DNA of 64,000 bases from Cerasicoccus sp. TK19100 (GTDB taxonomy: Bacteria > Verrucomicrobiota > Verrucomicrobiia > Opitutales > Cerasicoccaceae), in the NCBI RefSeq assembly GCF_027257155.1, contig NZ_JAPWDU010000004.1, positions 248,001-312,000 on the forward strand, in the 5' to 3' direction. Below the pieces are notes generated by a model. The model did not search any database. It was not told where the DNA came from and worked only from the letters and a program-made list of their open reading frames with translations. Numbering within the stretch: position 1 is the first letter of the stretch; the number at the start of each line of letters is the position of its first letter. The position numbers were made by a program, and so were the translations under genes. This document shows, piece after piece, positions 25,409 through 32,913 of the stretch.

Positions 25409-26992
25409 CTACGCCAGCGCATCTGCGCAGCGTATGCCATCCAATGCCGCGCTGACAATGCCGCCCGCGTATCCTGCCCCTTCGGCGCAAGGGAAGAGTC
25501 CTCGCACCTCTGGGTGTTGCAACGTCTCCGGATCACGCGGTATACGAACCGGTGAGCTCGTGCGCGTTTCAAAGCCAATCAGGTTGCAATCCTCGGTAAT
25601 GTAGCCGCGCATTTGCTTGCCAAACAGCGTGAGCCCACGGCGCATGCGGCTGACAATCCATTCCGGCAACAATTCGTCGATGCGCGCCTCGTGGATACCG
25701 GGGAAATAACTCGTCGCCGGAAGGTCTTGCGATGCCTTACCTTTGAGAAAATCAGTCACGCGCTGCCCGGGCGCCTTTTGTCCGCCGCCGCCTGCTTGCT
25801 TGGCCACCTGCTCCAACTGCTTTTGAAACGCGATGCCCGCTAGCACGCCATGCTCGGCTTGCAACGGCTGCGTGTCCTCGGGCTCCACGGTGACCACCAT
25901 GCCGCTGTTCGCAAACGGCGAATCGCGCCGCGCCAAGCTCATCCCATTCACCACGACTTCGTCGTTTTCGGTCGCCGCCGGCACGATGAACCCGCCCGGG
26001 CACATGCAAAACGAATGCACGCCCCGGTCGTCGATCTTCGTCGCCAGGCGATAGCTGGCCGCCGGCAAATAAAGCGGGCGCTCGTCCCCGTTCGGGTAGT
26101 GATACTGCAGGCTGTCGATCAGCGGCTGCGGGTGCTCGATGCGCACGCCGACCGCAAACGCCTTTTGCTCCAGGCGAATCCCCTTGCGGTGCAGCAGTTG
26201 ATAAATGTCGCGCGCAGAATGTCCCGTAGCGAGGATCACCTGGCTCGCCAGAAACTCGCGTCCATCGGCCGTTTGCACGCCTTGGATCTGGTTGCCGTCG
26301 AGTAGGATGTCGGTCACCTTCGCGCCGAAGTTGACCTCCCCGCCCGCCGCGATGATCGACTCGCGCATCGCCATGACGACCTTGGGCAGCAGGTTCGAGC
26401 CGATGTGCGGATGCGCGTCGACGAGGATGCGCTCCGGCGCGCCATGCGCGACCAGCGTTTGGTAAATGTCGCCCACCGGCCCGCGCTTCGTCGCGCGTGT
26501 GTAGAGCTTGCCATCGGAAAAGGTTCCCGCGCCGCCCTCGCCAAAGCAGTAGTTGGAGTCCTCGATCACCGTCCCGTGCTTGAGAATCGGTCCGAGGTCA
26601 AAACGCCGCGCCGAAGCGTCCTTGCCCCGTTCCAAAATAACAGGCTTCATCCCCCGCTCCAGGCAACGCAGCCCGGCAAAGAGCCCCGCGGGACCGCAGC
26701 CAACAATAACCACCGCCGCCGCATCCTCGCTGACCGTCGGATAATCCGGCTTCAGATCCGGCTCCGGCGGCAGCATCTGATCCAAACCAACCTCAAAGCG
26801 CAGTTGCGCCTTGATCTGTCTTTGGCGGGCATCGATCGAGTGCTTGCGCAGACGGAATTCAATCACGCGGTCCGGCGACACATCGAGCTTCTTCGCCAAC
26901 GCCATCCGCTGCACCGCGATGTCTTCCGACTGTTCAATCGGAAGAATAATATCCACCATCAGCGGCGGCGTTGCTGGATCGGAATCAGCCAT
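25409..26992 (-). CDS. FAD-dependent dehydrogenase (COG2509-type)
   Basis: A 527-residue cytoplasmic flavoprotein. An N-terminal alpha/beta domain (about 1-85) precedes a Rossmann FAD-binding motif AVVIVGCGPAGLFAGLRCLE near residue 92 and a second nucleotide-site segment (ASQVILATGHSARDIYQLL). CMCPGGFIVPA carries cysteines typical of this family, and the end has LFPCAEGAGYAGGIVSAALD. The substrate is unknown. I prefer the ATG at 26992; an upstream in-frame TTG at 27025 would add 11 residues. It is convergent with the PEP-CTERM gene across a repeat-filled gap. Confidence 0.88.
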   Translation of the reverse strand: MADSDPATPPLMVDIILPIEQSEDIAVQRMALAKKLDVSPDRVIEFRLRKHSIDARQRQIKAQLRFEVGLDQMLPPEPDLKPDYPTVSEDAAAVVIVGCGPAGLFAGLRCLERGMKPVILERGKDASARRFDLGPILKHGTVIEDSNYCFGEGGAGTFSDGKLYTRATKRGPVGDIYQTLVAHGAPERILVDAHPHIGSNLLPKVVMAMRESIIAAGGEVNFGAKVTDILLDGNQIQGVQTADGREFLASQVILATGHSARDIYQLLHRKGIRLEQKAFAVGVRIEHPQPLIDSLQYHYPNGDERPLYLPAASYRLATKIDDRGVHSFCMCPGGFIVPAATENDEVVVNGMSLARRDSPFANSGMVVTVEPEDTQPLQAEHGVLAGIAFQKQLEQVAKQAGGGGQKAPGQRVTDFLKGKASQDLPATSYFPGIHEARIDELLPEWIVSRMRRGLTLFGKQMRGYITEDCNLIGFETRTSSPVRIPRDPETLQHPEVRGLFPCAEGAGYAGGIVSAALDGIRCADALA

Positions 26993-27102
26993 AGGTAAAC
27001 GTAGTGATGGGCCAGAATCCACCAATGAACAAGTCTAAGTTCACACCGTTGCAGCCTTCGCTTTCGCCTTCCAACCGGAAGTCCAATCCAACTAGCCAAA
27101 AG

Positions 27103-27333
27103 AAGGGCGCAGTCCCGCTCAGCGGGACAAGCCGCCACGTTGCCTCCCAAAGGTAGCGGCCAGCGTCCCCGCTGGCCACCATGTAGGCTGAAAACAAATG
27201 GTATTGGGCAAAATCAAATTCGCGGACACGCATTAGCGCGGACCGATTCCTTCTGCCTGTTCCAACTGGCCAATTTGATCAATAAAACCAAACCACTCCA
27301 CCGATGCGGCTTGTCAAGAGACTGCGCCCTACC
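27103..27333. repeat. Composite palindromic element between divergent genes
   Basis: The 525-base gap from 26993 to 27517 holds no gene. It contains GGGCGCAGTC (27105-27114) with GACAAGCCGC (27126-27135), mirrored by GCGGCTTGTC and GACTGCGCCC at 27306-27329. Inside are two smaller perfect palindromes: GTCCCGCT-C-AGCGGGAC (27112-27128) and GGCCAGCG-TCCC-CGCTGGCC (27158-27177). The outer arms match the element at 40086-40196, so this is a dispersed repeat, here apparently interrupted by another unit. Confidence 0.8.
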
Positions 27334-27517
27334 CCCACTCCATCGAACGGCGGCAACAGAGCGCCGCCCTCCACCACTCCGCCGCCTTTTTCCGTTAATC
27401 TTTTTCCTTTTTCCTCCTTGGCCTCCGCCAAGGATTACTGCATAATATTTCACTGATCATTAAAACACAACCAACTTCAACACTTCCACACCTCCCAACC
27501 TCCACACCACTACCACA

Positions 27518-28378
27518 ATGCCATCACTCAACTATTACCTAACTCCCTTTGCGCCAGGCGCTAAGGACCAAGACTCCCGCCCGCAATACGTCGCAAGACC
27601 CGCGGCCTGCGGCGGCCTGAACGATCAGCAGCTCGCCCGGCTAATTGCCCAGCGCTGCACGCTGACCGAGGCCGACGTCCAGGCGACGCTGATCGAGCTG
27701 CGCCAGCACATCCTGCGGACCGTCGCCGAGGGCGGGCGCGTCAACCTGCAAGGCCTCGTCGAGTTCTACCCGAAGCTGCGCGGCACGTTTGACGACCTCA
27801 ACGAGCGCCGCGACCCCAAGCGCCACAAGCTCAACATTGGCGCGCGCCCCTGCAAGTCTCTCAACAAAGAGCTCAGTCGCGAGCCAATCAGCTGGCGACG
27901 CGTCCCCGGGCCCGAGGAATCGCCGATCCTCCACCAGGTGCGCGACACGCGCAGCGGCGAGCTCAACGCCACGCTCTCGCCCGGCGGCCCGGTGGGCCTC
28001 ACCGGCATGCGGCTCAAGTTCAGCGAGTCGCGCCCCGACGAAGGTGTCTTCCTGATCCCCGTCCGCCAACCTGGCTCTCTGCCCGCCAAACGCGAAATCC
28101 GCGTGGACCACTACTTCGGCGTCCGCCCGAAGGAAATCTGGTTCCTCGCCCCGGATGACCTCCCCGCCGGCCAATACGAGCTGGAGCTCCGCACCCGCTC
28201 CCGCGGCGGCGAACACCTCCTGCGCGAACGCTGCCAACACCGCCTAACCTGCCCTGAGCCTGCCAAAGCGGCCTGCCCTGAGCTAGTCGAAGGGGCCTGC
28301 CCTGAACTTAGCAAAGAGCCCGCGCCCCAGCCTGAGGCGTCCCAATCAGAACCCACGGCGGAGAAAATTCCCGCCTAA
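27518..28378 (+). CDS. HU-like DNA-binding protein with C-terminal DUF4469-like domain
   Basis: A 286-residue protein. Residues 1-125 resemble the HU/IHF fold variant (LARLIAQRCTLTEADVQATL, VNLQGLVEFYPKLRGTFDDL, FNIG-type turn seen as LNIGARPCKSL). Residues 140-235 form an Ig-like domain similar to DUF4469 (NATLSPGGPVGLTGMRLKFS, LAPDDLPAGQYELELRT). The tail holds three 8-residue repeats beginning CPE, encoded by a 24-base tandem repeat. Members of this HU variant are thought to bind DNA; the role of the fused domain is unknown. It stands alone, next to phased direct repeats just past its stop. Confidence 0.75.
   Translation: MPSLNYYLTPFAPGAKDQDSRPQYVARPAACGGLNDQQLARLIAQRCTLTEADVQATLIELRQHILRTVAEGGRVNLQGLVEFYPKLRGTFDDLNERRDPKRHKLNIGARPCKSLNKELSREPISWRRVPGPEESPILHQVRDTRSGELNATLSPGGPVGLTGMRLKFSESRPDEGVFLIPVRQPGSLPAKREIRVDHYFGVRPKEIWFLAPDDLPAGQYELELRTRSRGGEHLLRERCQHRLTCPEPAKAACPELVEGACPELSKEPAPQPEASQSEPTAEKIPA
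28248..28319 (+). repeat. Three tandem 24-base repeats within the HU-like gene
   Basis: Units start at 28248, 28272 and 28296 with CCTGCCCTGA followed by a variable part ending near AAAG or GAAG. They encode CPEPAKAA, CPELVEGA and CPELSKEP. The middle copy matches the widespread bacterial intergenic repeat translated as CPELVEG. Confidence 0.85.
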
Positions 28379-28381
28379 GTA

Positions 28382-28455
28382 TCGCCGACTGCGCGACCCA
28401 GCGTCGCCGACTGTCAATCGAGGCGTCGCCGACTCTTCCTAGAAGTGTCGCCGAC
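28382..28455 (+). repeat. Four direct repeats of TCGCCGAC(T) spaced exactly 22 bases
   Basis: TCGCCGACT occurs at 28382, 28404 and 28426, and TCGCCGAC at 28448, always 22 bases apart with unrelated 13-base spacers. The array starts 4 bases after the stop of the HU-like gene. The phase of two helical turns suggests a protein-binding array or iteron-like site, but simple decay of a tandem repeat would look similar. Confidence 0.7.
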
Positions 28456-28654
28456 GCTTTTTCACGTACCCCTACTGGGTTTGGTCACAACCCTTACCTT
28501 GTTTGGGTCAGAAACATGGGGAGGGTTGGGTCTGAAGGACGTGCTAAATATGCTGAAATCCGAGCCACTACGATTAAAGCCAAAATTCATGAAAAAAATG
28601 CTTCGGCCACATTCATCCGATTATTGAAGAAACTAAGTTTCAGCGATATTCTGA

Positions 28655-29947
28655 CTAAGTTTTCTTACTAACTTTATCCGCAATTTTATTTGTGCCTGAA
28701 GAATTGAATTCCGCTTCAAGCCCATTTGGACCCGCTCTTAATCTTGAAGAGGCCCTCAATAGTGTAGCCAACATGTCTTCGCTGGGATGACGTGCATCAG
28801 CTGGCGAAATCTTGTCCTCAAATAGATTAATTGTAAGCCGATCAAGCAACTCAGAGGATATCTCCTTATCTTTGTCTTTTCTCCACTCTAAGGCTAATTC
28901 AACAACCCAGCTAGCTCGGTCAATATCCAGTAATATTCTTTTGAGGCGGAATTCCTCGGAGGCATGTGCTTCTGACCAGCGATCATTCCAGCGAATATAA
29001 TAAATCAGCATGAATAGAGCACCAACAGCTAGCAATATGGGCTTAAGATAAGCTATTATCATGTGGCTAATTGCAACAGTTCCAATCGAAGGCTCACTTG
29101 ATTCAGAAAGTACTATTGGGTTTACCGAAAAATACCCAACCCCGAAAACCAACATGCAAATAGCTAGAACAAAAGCAGTATGAATTGGAATTCGCTTTCT
29201 AATTGTGCCTTTACTCAACCCAAAAGTTTCTAGACTATTTGAAACATCAGACTTTAACCCCTCTCTTAACTGACGACGAGCATGCGTATTTGAACTATCA
29301 TCAAGTTCCTTCAGCCGTTTGGCTAATGCTTTCTTCTCTTTTTCAAGGGAAGTTTGCGCAAGATCATGTTCAGTCTCTAATTTCTTCCGAAGTTCACTAA
29401 TCTCAAGATCCTTGCGACTGCAGCGATCATAAAATCTTTTGTCCTGCTCTTCTTGAAAATCTTGCTGTATGCTTATTTGGTGAGTAGCAGCTTCTTGGAG
29501 TTGGCGAACTAATTCATGCTGATGTCGGTAGAACGTATCGATTTCCTTGCCAAAAACCTCTGCAAAATTGCTATCCCTAGCTGTAGTTGGGAACTGTTTA
29601 AAAGCTGAAGCAAAAAGTAATGCGCTTAGATTTGGATTAGTATCTGTGCTAACCGTTACGTCATCTAGTGGCTCTTGTCGGGTAACATGAATTCGGGCCG
29701 CTTTTCCATTATAACTGAAATCTAAGTGTATCAATAAGAAGACTGTGGAATTAGCTTCCAAAATCCGCTTTATGACTTCATCCGATTCAGCCTCATCTAG
29801 ATTACAGTCGAGCCGAGAATTGTTTGATTCGAGCCAAAGAGCTAACTTGGGATCGGCTACTTTTTCCAATGCCTCAACCGCCATCCTGAATCGCGAAATG
29901 ATATCGCTATCTGTTCGCTTGAATGTTTTGAAGTTTCTACTGGGCAT
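28655..29947 (-). CDS. AT-rich two-helix membrane protein with coiled coil, unknown
   Basis: I do not recognise this 430-residue protein. Residues 1-130 are soluble alpha/beta, about 140-215 form a coiled coil rich in Glu/Lys/Arg, two membrane helices lie at about 255-275 and 291-317, and a soluble C-terminal region follows. The coding DNA is clearly richer in A+T than its neighbours and uses A/T-ending codons, which suggests recent acquisition. It sits alone in a region with repeats, a sulfatase-modifying-factor-like gene and a toxin-antitoxin remnant. A membrane effector of a defence or conflict system is one possibility; nothing in the sequence proves it. Confidence 0.6.
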   Translation of the reverse strand: MPSRNFKTFKRTDSDIISRFRMAVEALEKVADPKLALWLESNNSRLDCNLDEAESDEVIKRILEANSTVFLLIHLDFSYNGKAARIHVTRQEPLDDVTVSTDTNPNLSALLFASAFKQFPTTARDSNFAEVFGKEIDTFYRHQHELVRQLQEAATHQISIQQDFQEEQDKRFYDRCSRKDLEISELRKKLETEHDLAQTSLEKEKKALAKRLKELDDSSNTHARRQLREGLKSDVSNSLETFGLSKGTIRKRIPIHTAFVLAICMLVFGVGYFSVNPIVLSESSEPSIGTVAISHMIIAYLKPILLAVGALFMLIYYIRWNDRWSEAHASEEFRLKRILLDIDRASWVVELALEWRKDKDKEISSELLDRLTINLFEDKISPADARHPSEDMLATLLRASSRLRAGPNGLEAEFNSSGTNKIADKVSKKT

Positions 29948-30109
29948 ATTATAGATTGTTTTTGTAAAAGATGATCCAATCGACTTTTACATAATTTGGC
30001 CAGATATAACTCAATCCAGTTATACCAAACTAATGGGAGGAAAGGACGTGAGACCTTATTATTTACACACCAACCGTGGAGGTATAGTCAAATACCTGAA
30101 TCCACTTTG

Positions 30110-31321
30110 TTACCAATCGGCTGTTTCTAGAAAAATTAATTGTTGCTCGGGGAGCGCGATATCAGTTTCAATTTCCGAGTGGGGTGATGGGCTTTCGCAG
30201 ATTCTAAAGAAAAATAGAGTCCCATCGGTAACCCGATACCGGGTAATTGTGCTACCTGTGCCCAAAATCGCCTGTGGTGAATCAACCCATGTGTCGCTGT
30301 TGAGGCTGAAGGAATGCTGAATGTTATAATACATTCCTGCCTGTGACTCGAATGTTATCTGTACCGTTTTATATATGCTAATGTCCTGTTGGAACTCAAT
30401 AATTGAAGGATCTGTTGTGGGTGCAGTGATCGGTTTTAGACTCGTGAGCCGAAATCCTAAGTTGTTGCGTTCGGTTTCAGGAGCTTCTGTATTTCTTAAC
30501 GTAGAGAGTAACACGCTGGAAATGCCACCACCCGTGCCGAAAGCGCCACCACGAACAACGCGATGATCTAGATAAATAGTGTCTTCTGTCCATTCTCTAA
30601 CGTTACCACCTTGATCATAGGTTCCAAAATAGCTCGGTATTGAATATCCCACCTCAGCGATGTCACCTGGGTTGCTGCCATCTCCTGGGTTGTAATTTGC
30701 TTGAGCACCAGATGGCTCAGTATTGCTGCGAGTGGGATACGTCCAATATTCTCCTGGAGCATTGGGATCGTAATATGCCGCTTTATGCCATTCGTCTTGA
30801 TTTGCGATGGCTACACCACCAGCGCTCCAAGCAGTGGCGTTTCTTCCAATGGATGCATTCACCGGAAATGCAACTCCGTTAAGCATATATACGCCAGTTT
30901 CAGTGGTGCTATTATCCTGTTGGCCGGTGGGTTGCCCGTTGGTAAGCCAATTTGCAAAACGAGCTACATTCCAGAAGGAAACAAAATTGACAGGCTTATT
31001 ACCATACCCACTTCGGGTAGTATAGCTGTAGTTTCCTGGCGATCCTACTCGTAGAATGCCGCCAGAATAATCTGGATTGCCCATGTTTGTGTTGTAGAGC
31101 TCGAATGTGTCAGTTTTGGCTACCGCGTTTAGGAATATTGCATATTGTGTATTAGTTACTTCGTATTTTGAAATATAGTAGTCGTAATTGACCGTACCTA
31201 GGTCAGTAAGCGGATCGGGGGAATTCCCTGACTGGTTGATTAAAACCACCGGCAGATCAACACCGGACACAGAAGTGATTAGAGTGTTGATGTAAAATAT
31301 GAGTGTGAGGCAGCGCTTCAT
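30110..31321 (-). CDS. Exported SUMF1/FGE-like (formylglycine-generating enzyme fold) protein
   Basis: A 403-residue protein with a signal peptide to about residue 20 and an FGE-sulfatase domain at about 30-305. Family marks are YYISKYEVTNTQYAIFLNAV, KPVNFVSFWNVARFANWLTN, GNVREWTEDT, VVRGGAFG and NNLGFRLTSL. The last 100 residues form an extra beta-rich part (MYYNIQHSFSLNSDTWVDSP). True FGE enzymes need a Cys pair in the C-terminal half that I do not see, so this is likely a binding or structural relative. No sulfatase gene is near. Its base composition is AT-rich like the preceding gene. Confidence 0.83.
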   Translation of the reverse strand: MKRCLTLIFYINTLITSVSGVDLPVVLINQSGNSPDPLTDLGTVNYDYYISKYEVTNTQYAIFLNAVAKTDTFELYNTNMGNPDYSGGILRVGSPGNYSYTTRSGYGNKPVNFVSFWNVARFANWLTNGQPTGQQDNSTTETGVYMLNGVAFPVNASIGRNATAWSAGGVAIANQDEWHKAAYYDPNAPGEYWTYPTRSNTEPSGAQANYNPGDGSNPGDIAEVGYSIPSYFGTYDQGGNVREWTEDTIYLDHRVVRGGAFGTGGGISSVLLSTLRNTEAPETERNNLGFRLTSLKPITAPTTDPSIIEFQQDISIYKTVQITFESQAGMYYNIQHSFSLNSDTWVDSPQAILGTGSTITRYRVTDGTLFFFRICESPSPHSEIETDIALPEQQLIFLETADW

Positions 31322-31420
31322 TAAATAGACTATCTTAGGTTATAGGTAATTTTTCAAAAATAATATTAGATTATTTTCAGATAGCTGACATTTAGATCTG
31401 CCCATTAGGGCTGATGGTAT

Positions 31421-31446
31421 ATCACGCAACTGTTAGATTGCGTGAT
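31421..31446. terminator. Hairpin after the toxin gene
   Basis: ATCACGCAA and TTGCGTGAT form a perfect 9-base inverted repeat around an 8-base loop, directly at the stop of the short toxin gene. There is no clear T tract on either side, so it may be a terminator or a scar of the event that shortened the toxin. Confidence 0.45.
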
Positions 31447-31598
31447 CAATTGTAAAACTCGGGGTATCGCTTGATTTCCTGAATAGAATCGAAAACGGTT
31501 TGGATGAACGCCTTTCCCAATCCTTCAACTTCGCCCTCGTAAAATGCCTGAGCTTCGGAAACCTCCTCCCAGACTTCGTATGCAAAGATGACCTCCAT
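31446..31598 (-). pseudogene. Truncated ParE/RelE-family toxin
   Basis: A 50-residue reading frame starting MEVIFAYEVWEEVSEAQAFY and ending IQEIKRYPEFYN. This is the N-terminal half of a ParE/RelE toxin, which is normally 90-100 residues. The missing half would hold the final strands and catalytic or gyrase-binding residues, so it is probably inactive. The ATG follows the antitoxin stop without a gap (TAGATG), the usual antitoxin-toxin order. The stop is embedded at the edge of a 9-base inverted repeat. Confidence 0.75.
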
Positions 31599-31823
31599 CT
31601 AGGCGTTTTCGAAGCGCTGGAAAAAGTCTTTTTCCGGGATGCCGGAGTCCTTGCCACTGACCAGCGCATTGAAGCGCTCCTCGGCAACGGCGATCCATTC
31701 CGTATCCAATTCGTTGAGCTCCGCATTGTGAACACTTTGCAAGAGATAATTCGCCAACGCTTCACGGTCGGCGGCAGAGAGTTTCATCGCCTGCTGCTCA
31801 ATCTCTTTTAACAAATGCACCAT
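31599..31823 (-). CDS. Addiction-module antitoxin (TIGR02574-type)
   Basis: A 74-residue protein matching small antitoxins of the addiction-module component family: KLSAADREALANYLLQSV, then NELDTEWIAVAEERFNALVS and IPEKDFFQRF. The family pairs with ParE/RelE toxins; here the toxin that follows directly is truncated. The antitoxin itself looks full length, so it could be a remnant or a trans-acting anti-addiction protein. Confidence 0.82.
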   Translation of the reverse strand: MVHLLKEIEQQAMKLSAADREALANYLLQSVHNAELNELDTEWIAVAEERFNALVSGKDSGIPEKDFFQRFENA

Positions 31824-31902
31824 ATCCCCATGGCTAGCCAGAATGGCAGTTCAGTCAATTGGATTTCAAAAGCTAAAGACGCGCGAAACCACAGGACGAG
31901 AC

Positions 31903-32667
31903 TCAAGCGCCTCGGCATAGATCATACGCAGCTTGCAGCTCTTGAACGGGATCGCCGGAGGGGATGAACTCGTGGCCGATGAAGCCGGTGTAACCGGTTT
32001 GCTCAATGGCGCGGATGATGGCCGGGTAGTTGAGTTCCTGAGAGTCGCCGATGGGACCGCGGCCCGGATTGCCGGCGGTGTGGTAGTGGGCGATGTGGGC
32101 GTGGTGCTCGCCGATGGTCCGGATGATGTCGCCCTCCATGATCTGCATGTGGTAGATGTCGTAGAGCAGCTTGAAGGCCGGTGAGTTCACCCGCTGGCAC
32201 AGCGCGACGCCCCATTCCGTGTGGTCGCACTGGTAGTCGCGGTGGTTCACCTTGCTGTTGAGCAGCTCCATGATGAGCGTGACGCCCGCCTGCTCGGCGA
32301 TGGGCGCGACGCGCTCCAAGAGCTGCGCGCAGTTGTCCAGGCCAGCAGCGTCGCTGAGCCCGTCCCGGTTGCCCGAGAAGCAAATCAGATCGGGAATGCC
32401 GAATGCGGCTGCCCGGTCGATATTCGCGCGGAGTTCCTGCTCGATGCGGTCGGCGTTCTCCAGTCGGTTCATGCCCGCTTCGATCGAAGTGTGCCCGACA
32501 ATGCTAACGATGGTCAGCCCCGCATCACGCGCCATTGGCCACAGCTCCGGCTCGATGAGCTCGACGCCGTCATAGCCGATGCGGGCGGCCGCTTGCAGGA
32601 GTTCGGCGGCCGCGACTCCCTTGTTGGCGAAGCACCACCAGGAAAAAGATTGTTTCAGTGTGCTCAT
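31903..32667 (-). CDS. Hydroxypyruvate isomerase-like TIM-barrel protein
   Basis: A 254-residue protein of the xylose-isomerase-like TIM-barrel superfamily. Metal-ligand segments are visible: VTLIMELLNSKVNH (Glu), LLYDIYHMQIMEGD (Asp and His), HIAHYHTAGNPGRGP (His) and FIGHEFIP (Glu). LNSKVNHRDY and YHMQIMEGD are typical of hydroxypyruvate isomerase (Hyi) and related enzymes. The partner enzymes of glyoxylate metabolism are not adjacent, so the exact substrate is open. The 246 bases upstream hold no gene that I can support. Confidence 0.82.
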   Translation of the reverse strand: MSTLKQSFSWWCFANKGVAAAELLQAAARIGYDGVELIEPELWPMARDAGLTIVSIVGHTSIEAGMNRLENADRIEQELRANIDRAAAFGIPDLICFSGNRDGLSDAAGLDNCAQLLERVAPIAEQAGVTLIMELLNSKVNHRDYQCDHTEWGVALCQRVNSPAFKLLYDIYHMQIMEGDIIRTIGEHHAHIAHYHTAGNPGRGPIGDSQELNYPAIIRAIEQTGYTGFIGHEFIPSGDPVQELQAAYDLCRGA

Positions 32668-32913
32668 GTCGGGATCAGGTTCAGGATTTCCAATGGAAGC
32701 TGATATTGGATGGCTCGTCCAGAGAGATGGTCGTCATTCAGGCGGAAGAGTCGTTTGCGGAAAGGTTGTCCACCCAGGCGACGTCATTACATCCGTAAGT
32801 TTCAATGCGCTGCGAATACCATTTACCATTCGACGATGTGACCGAACCGGGTGCTTCAATTGCCAACGGCACGGTAGTGTTGCGTGGCAAAATGAATCAC
32901 CGCGCAACCACCC

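Noticed and set aside
25123-25578. Minus-strand frame in the gap after the helicase relic
   Set aside because: Its middle part translates the CCACGAAGGACACC repeat (LTTKDTKRTK) and its end is antisense to the FAD-dehydrogenase coding strand in another frame. It is a repeat artefact.
27518-28378. The HU-like gene as a plain nucleoid HU/IHF
   Set aside because: It is about three times the length of HU, has an Ig-like domain and a repeat tail, so it is a distinct architecture.
28382-28455. The phased repeats as a CRISPR array
   Set aside because: The repeated core is only 8-9 bases and spacers are 13 bases, far below CRISPR sizes, and no cas genes are present.
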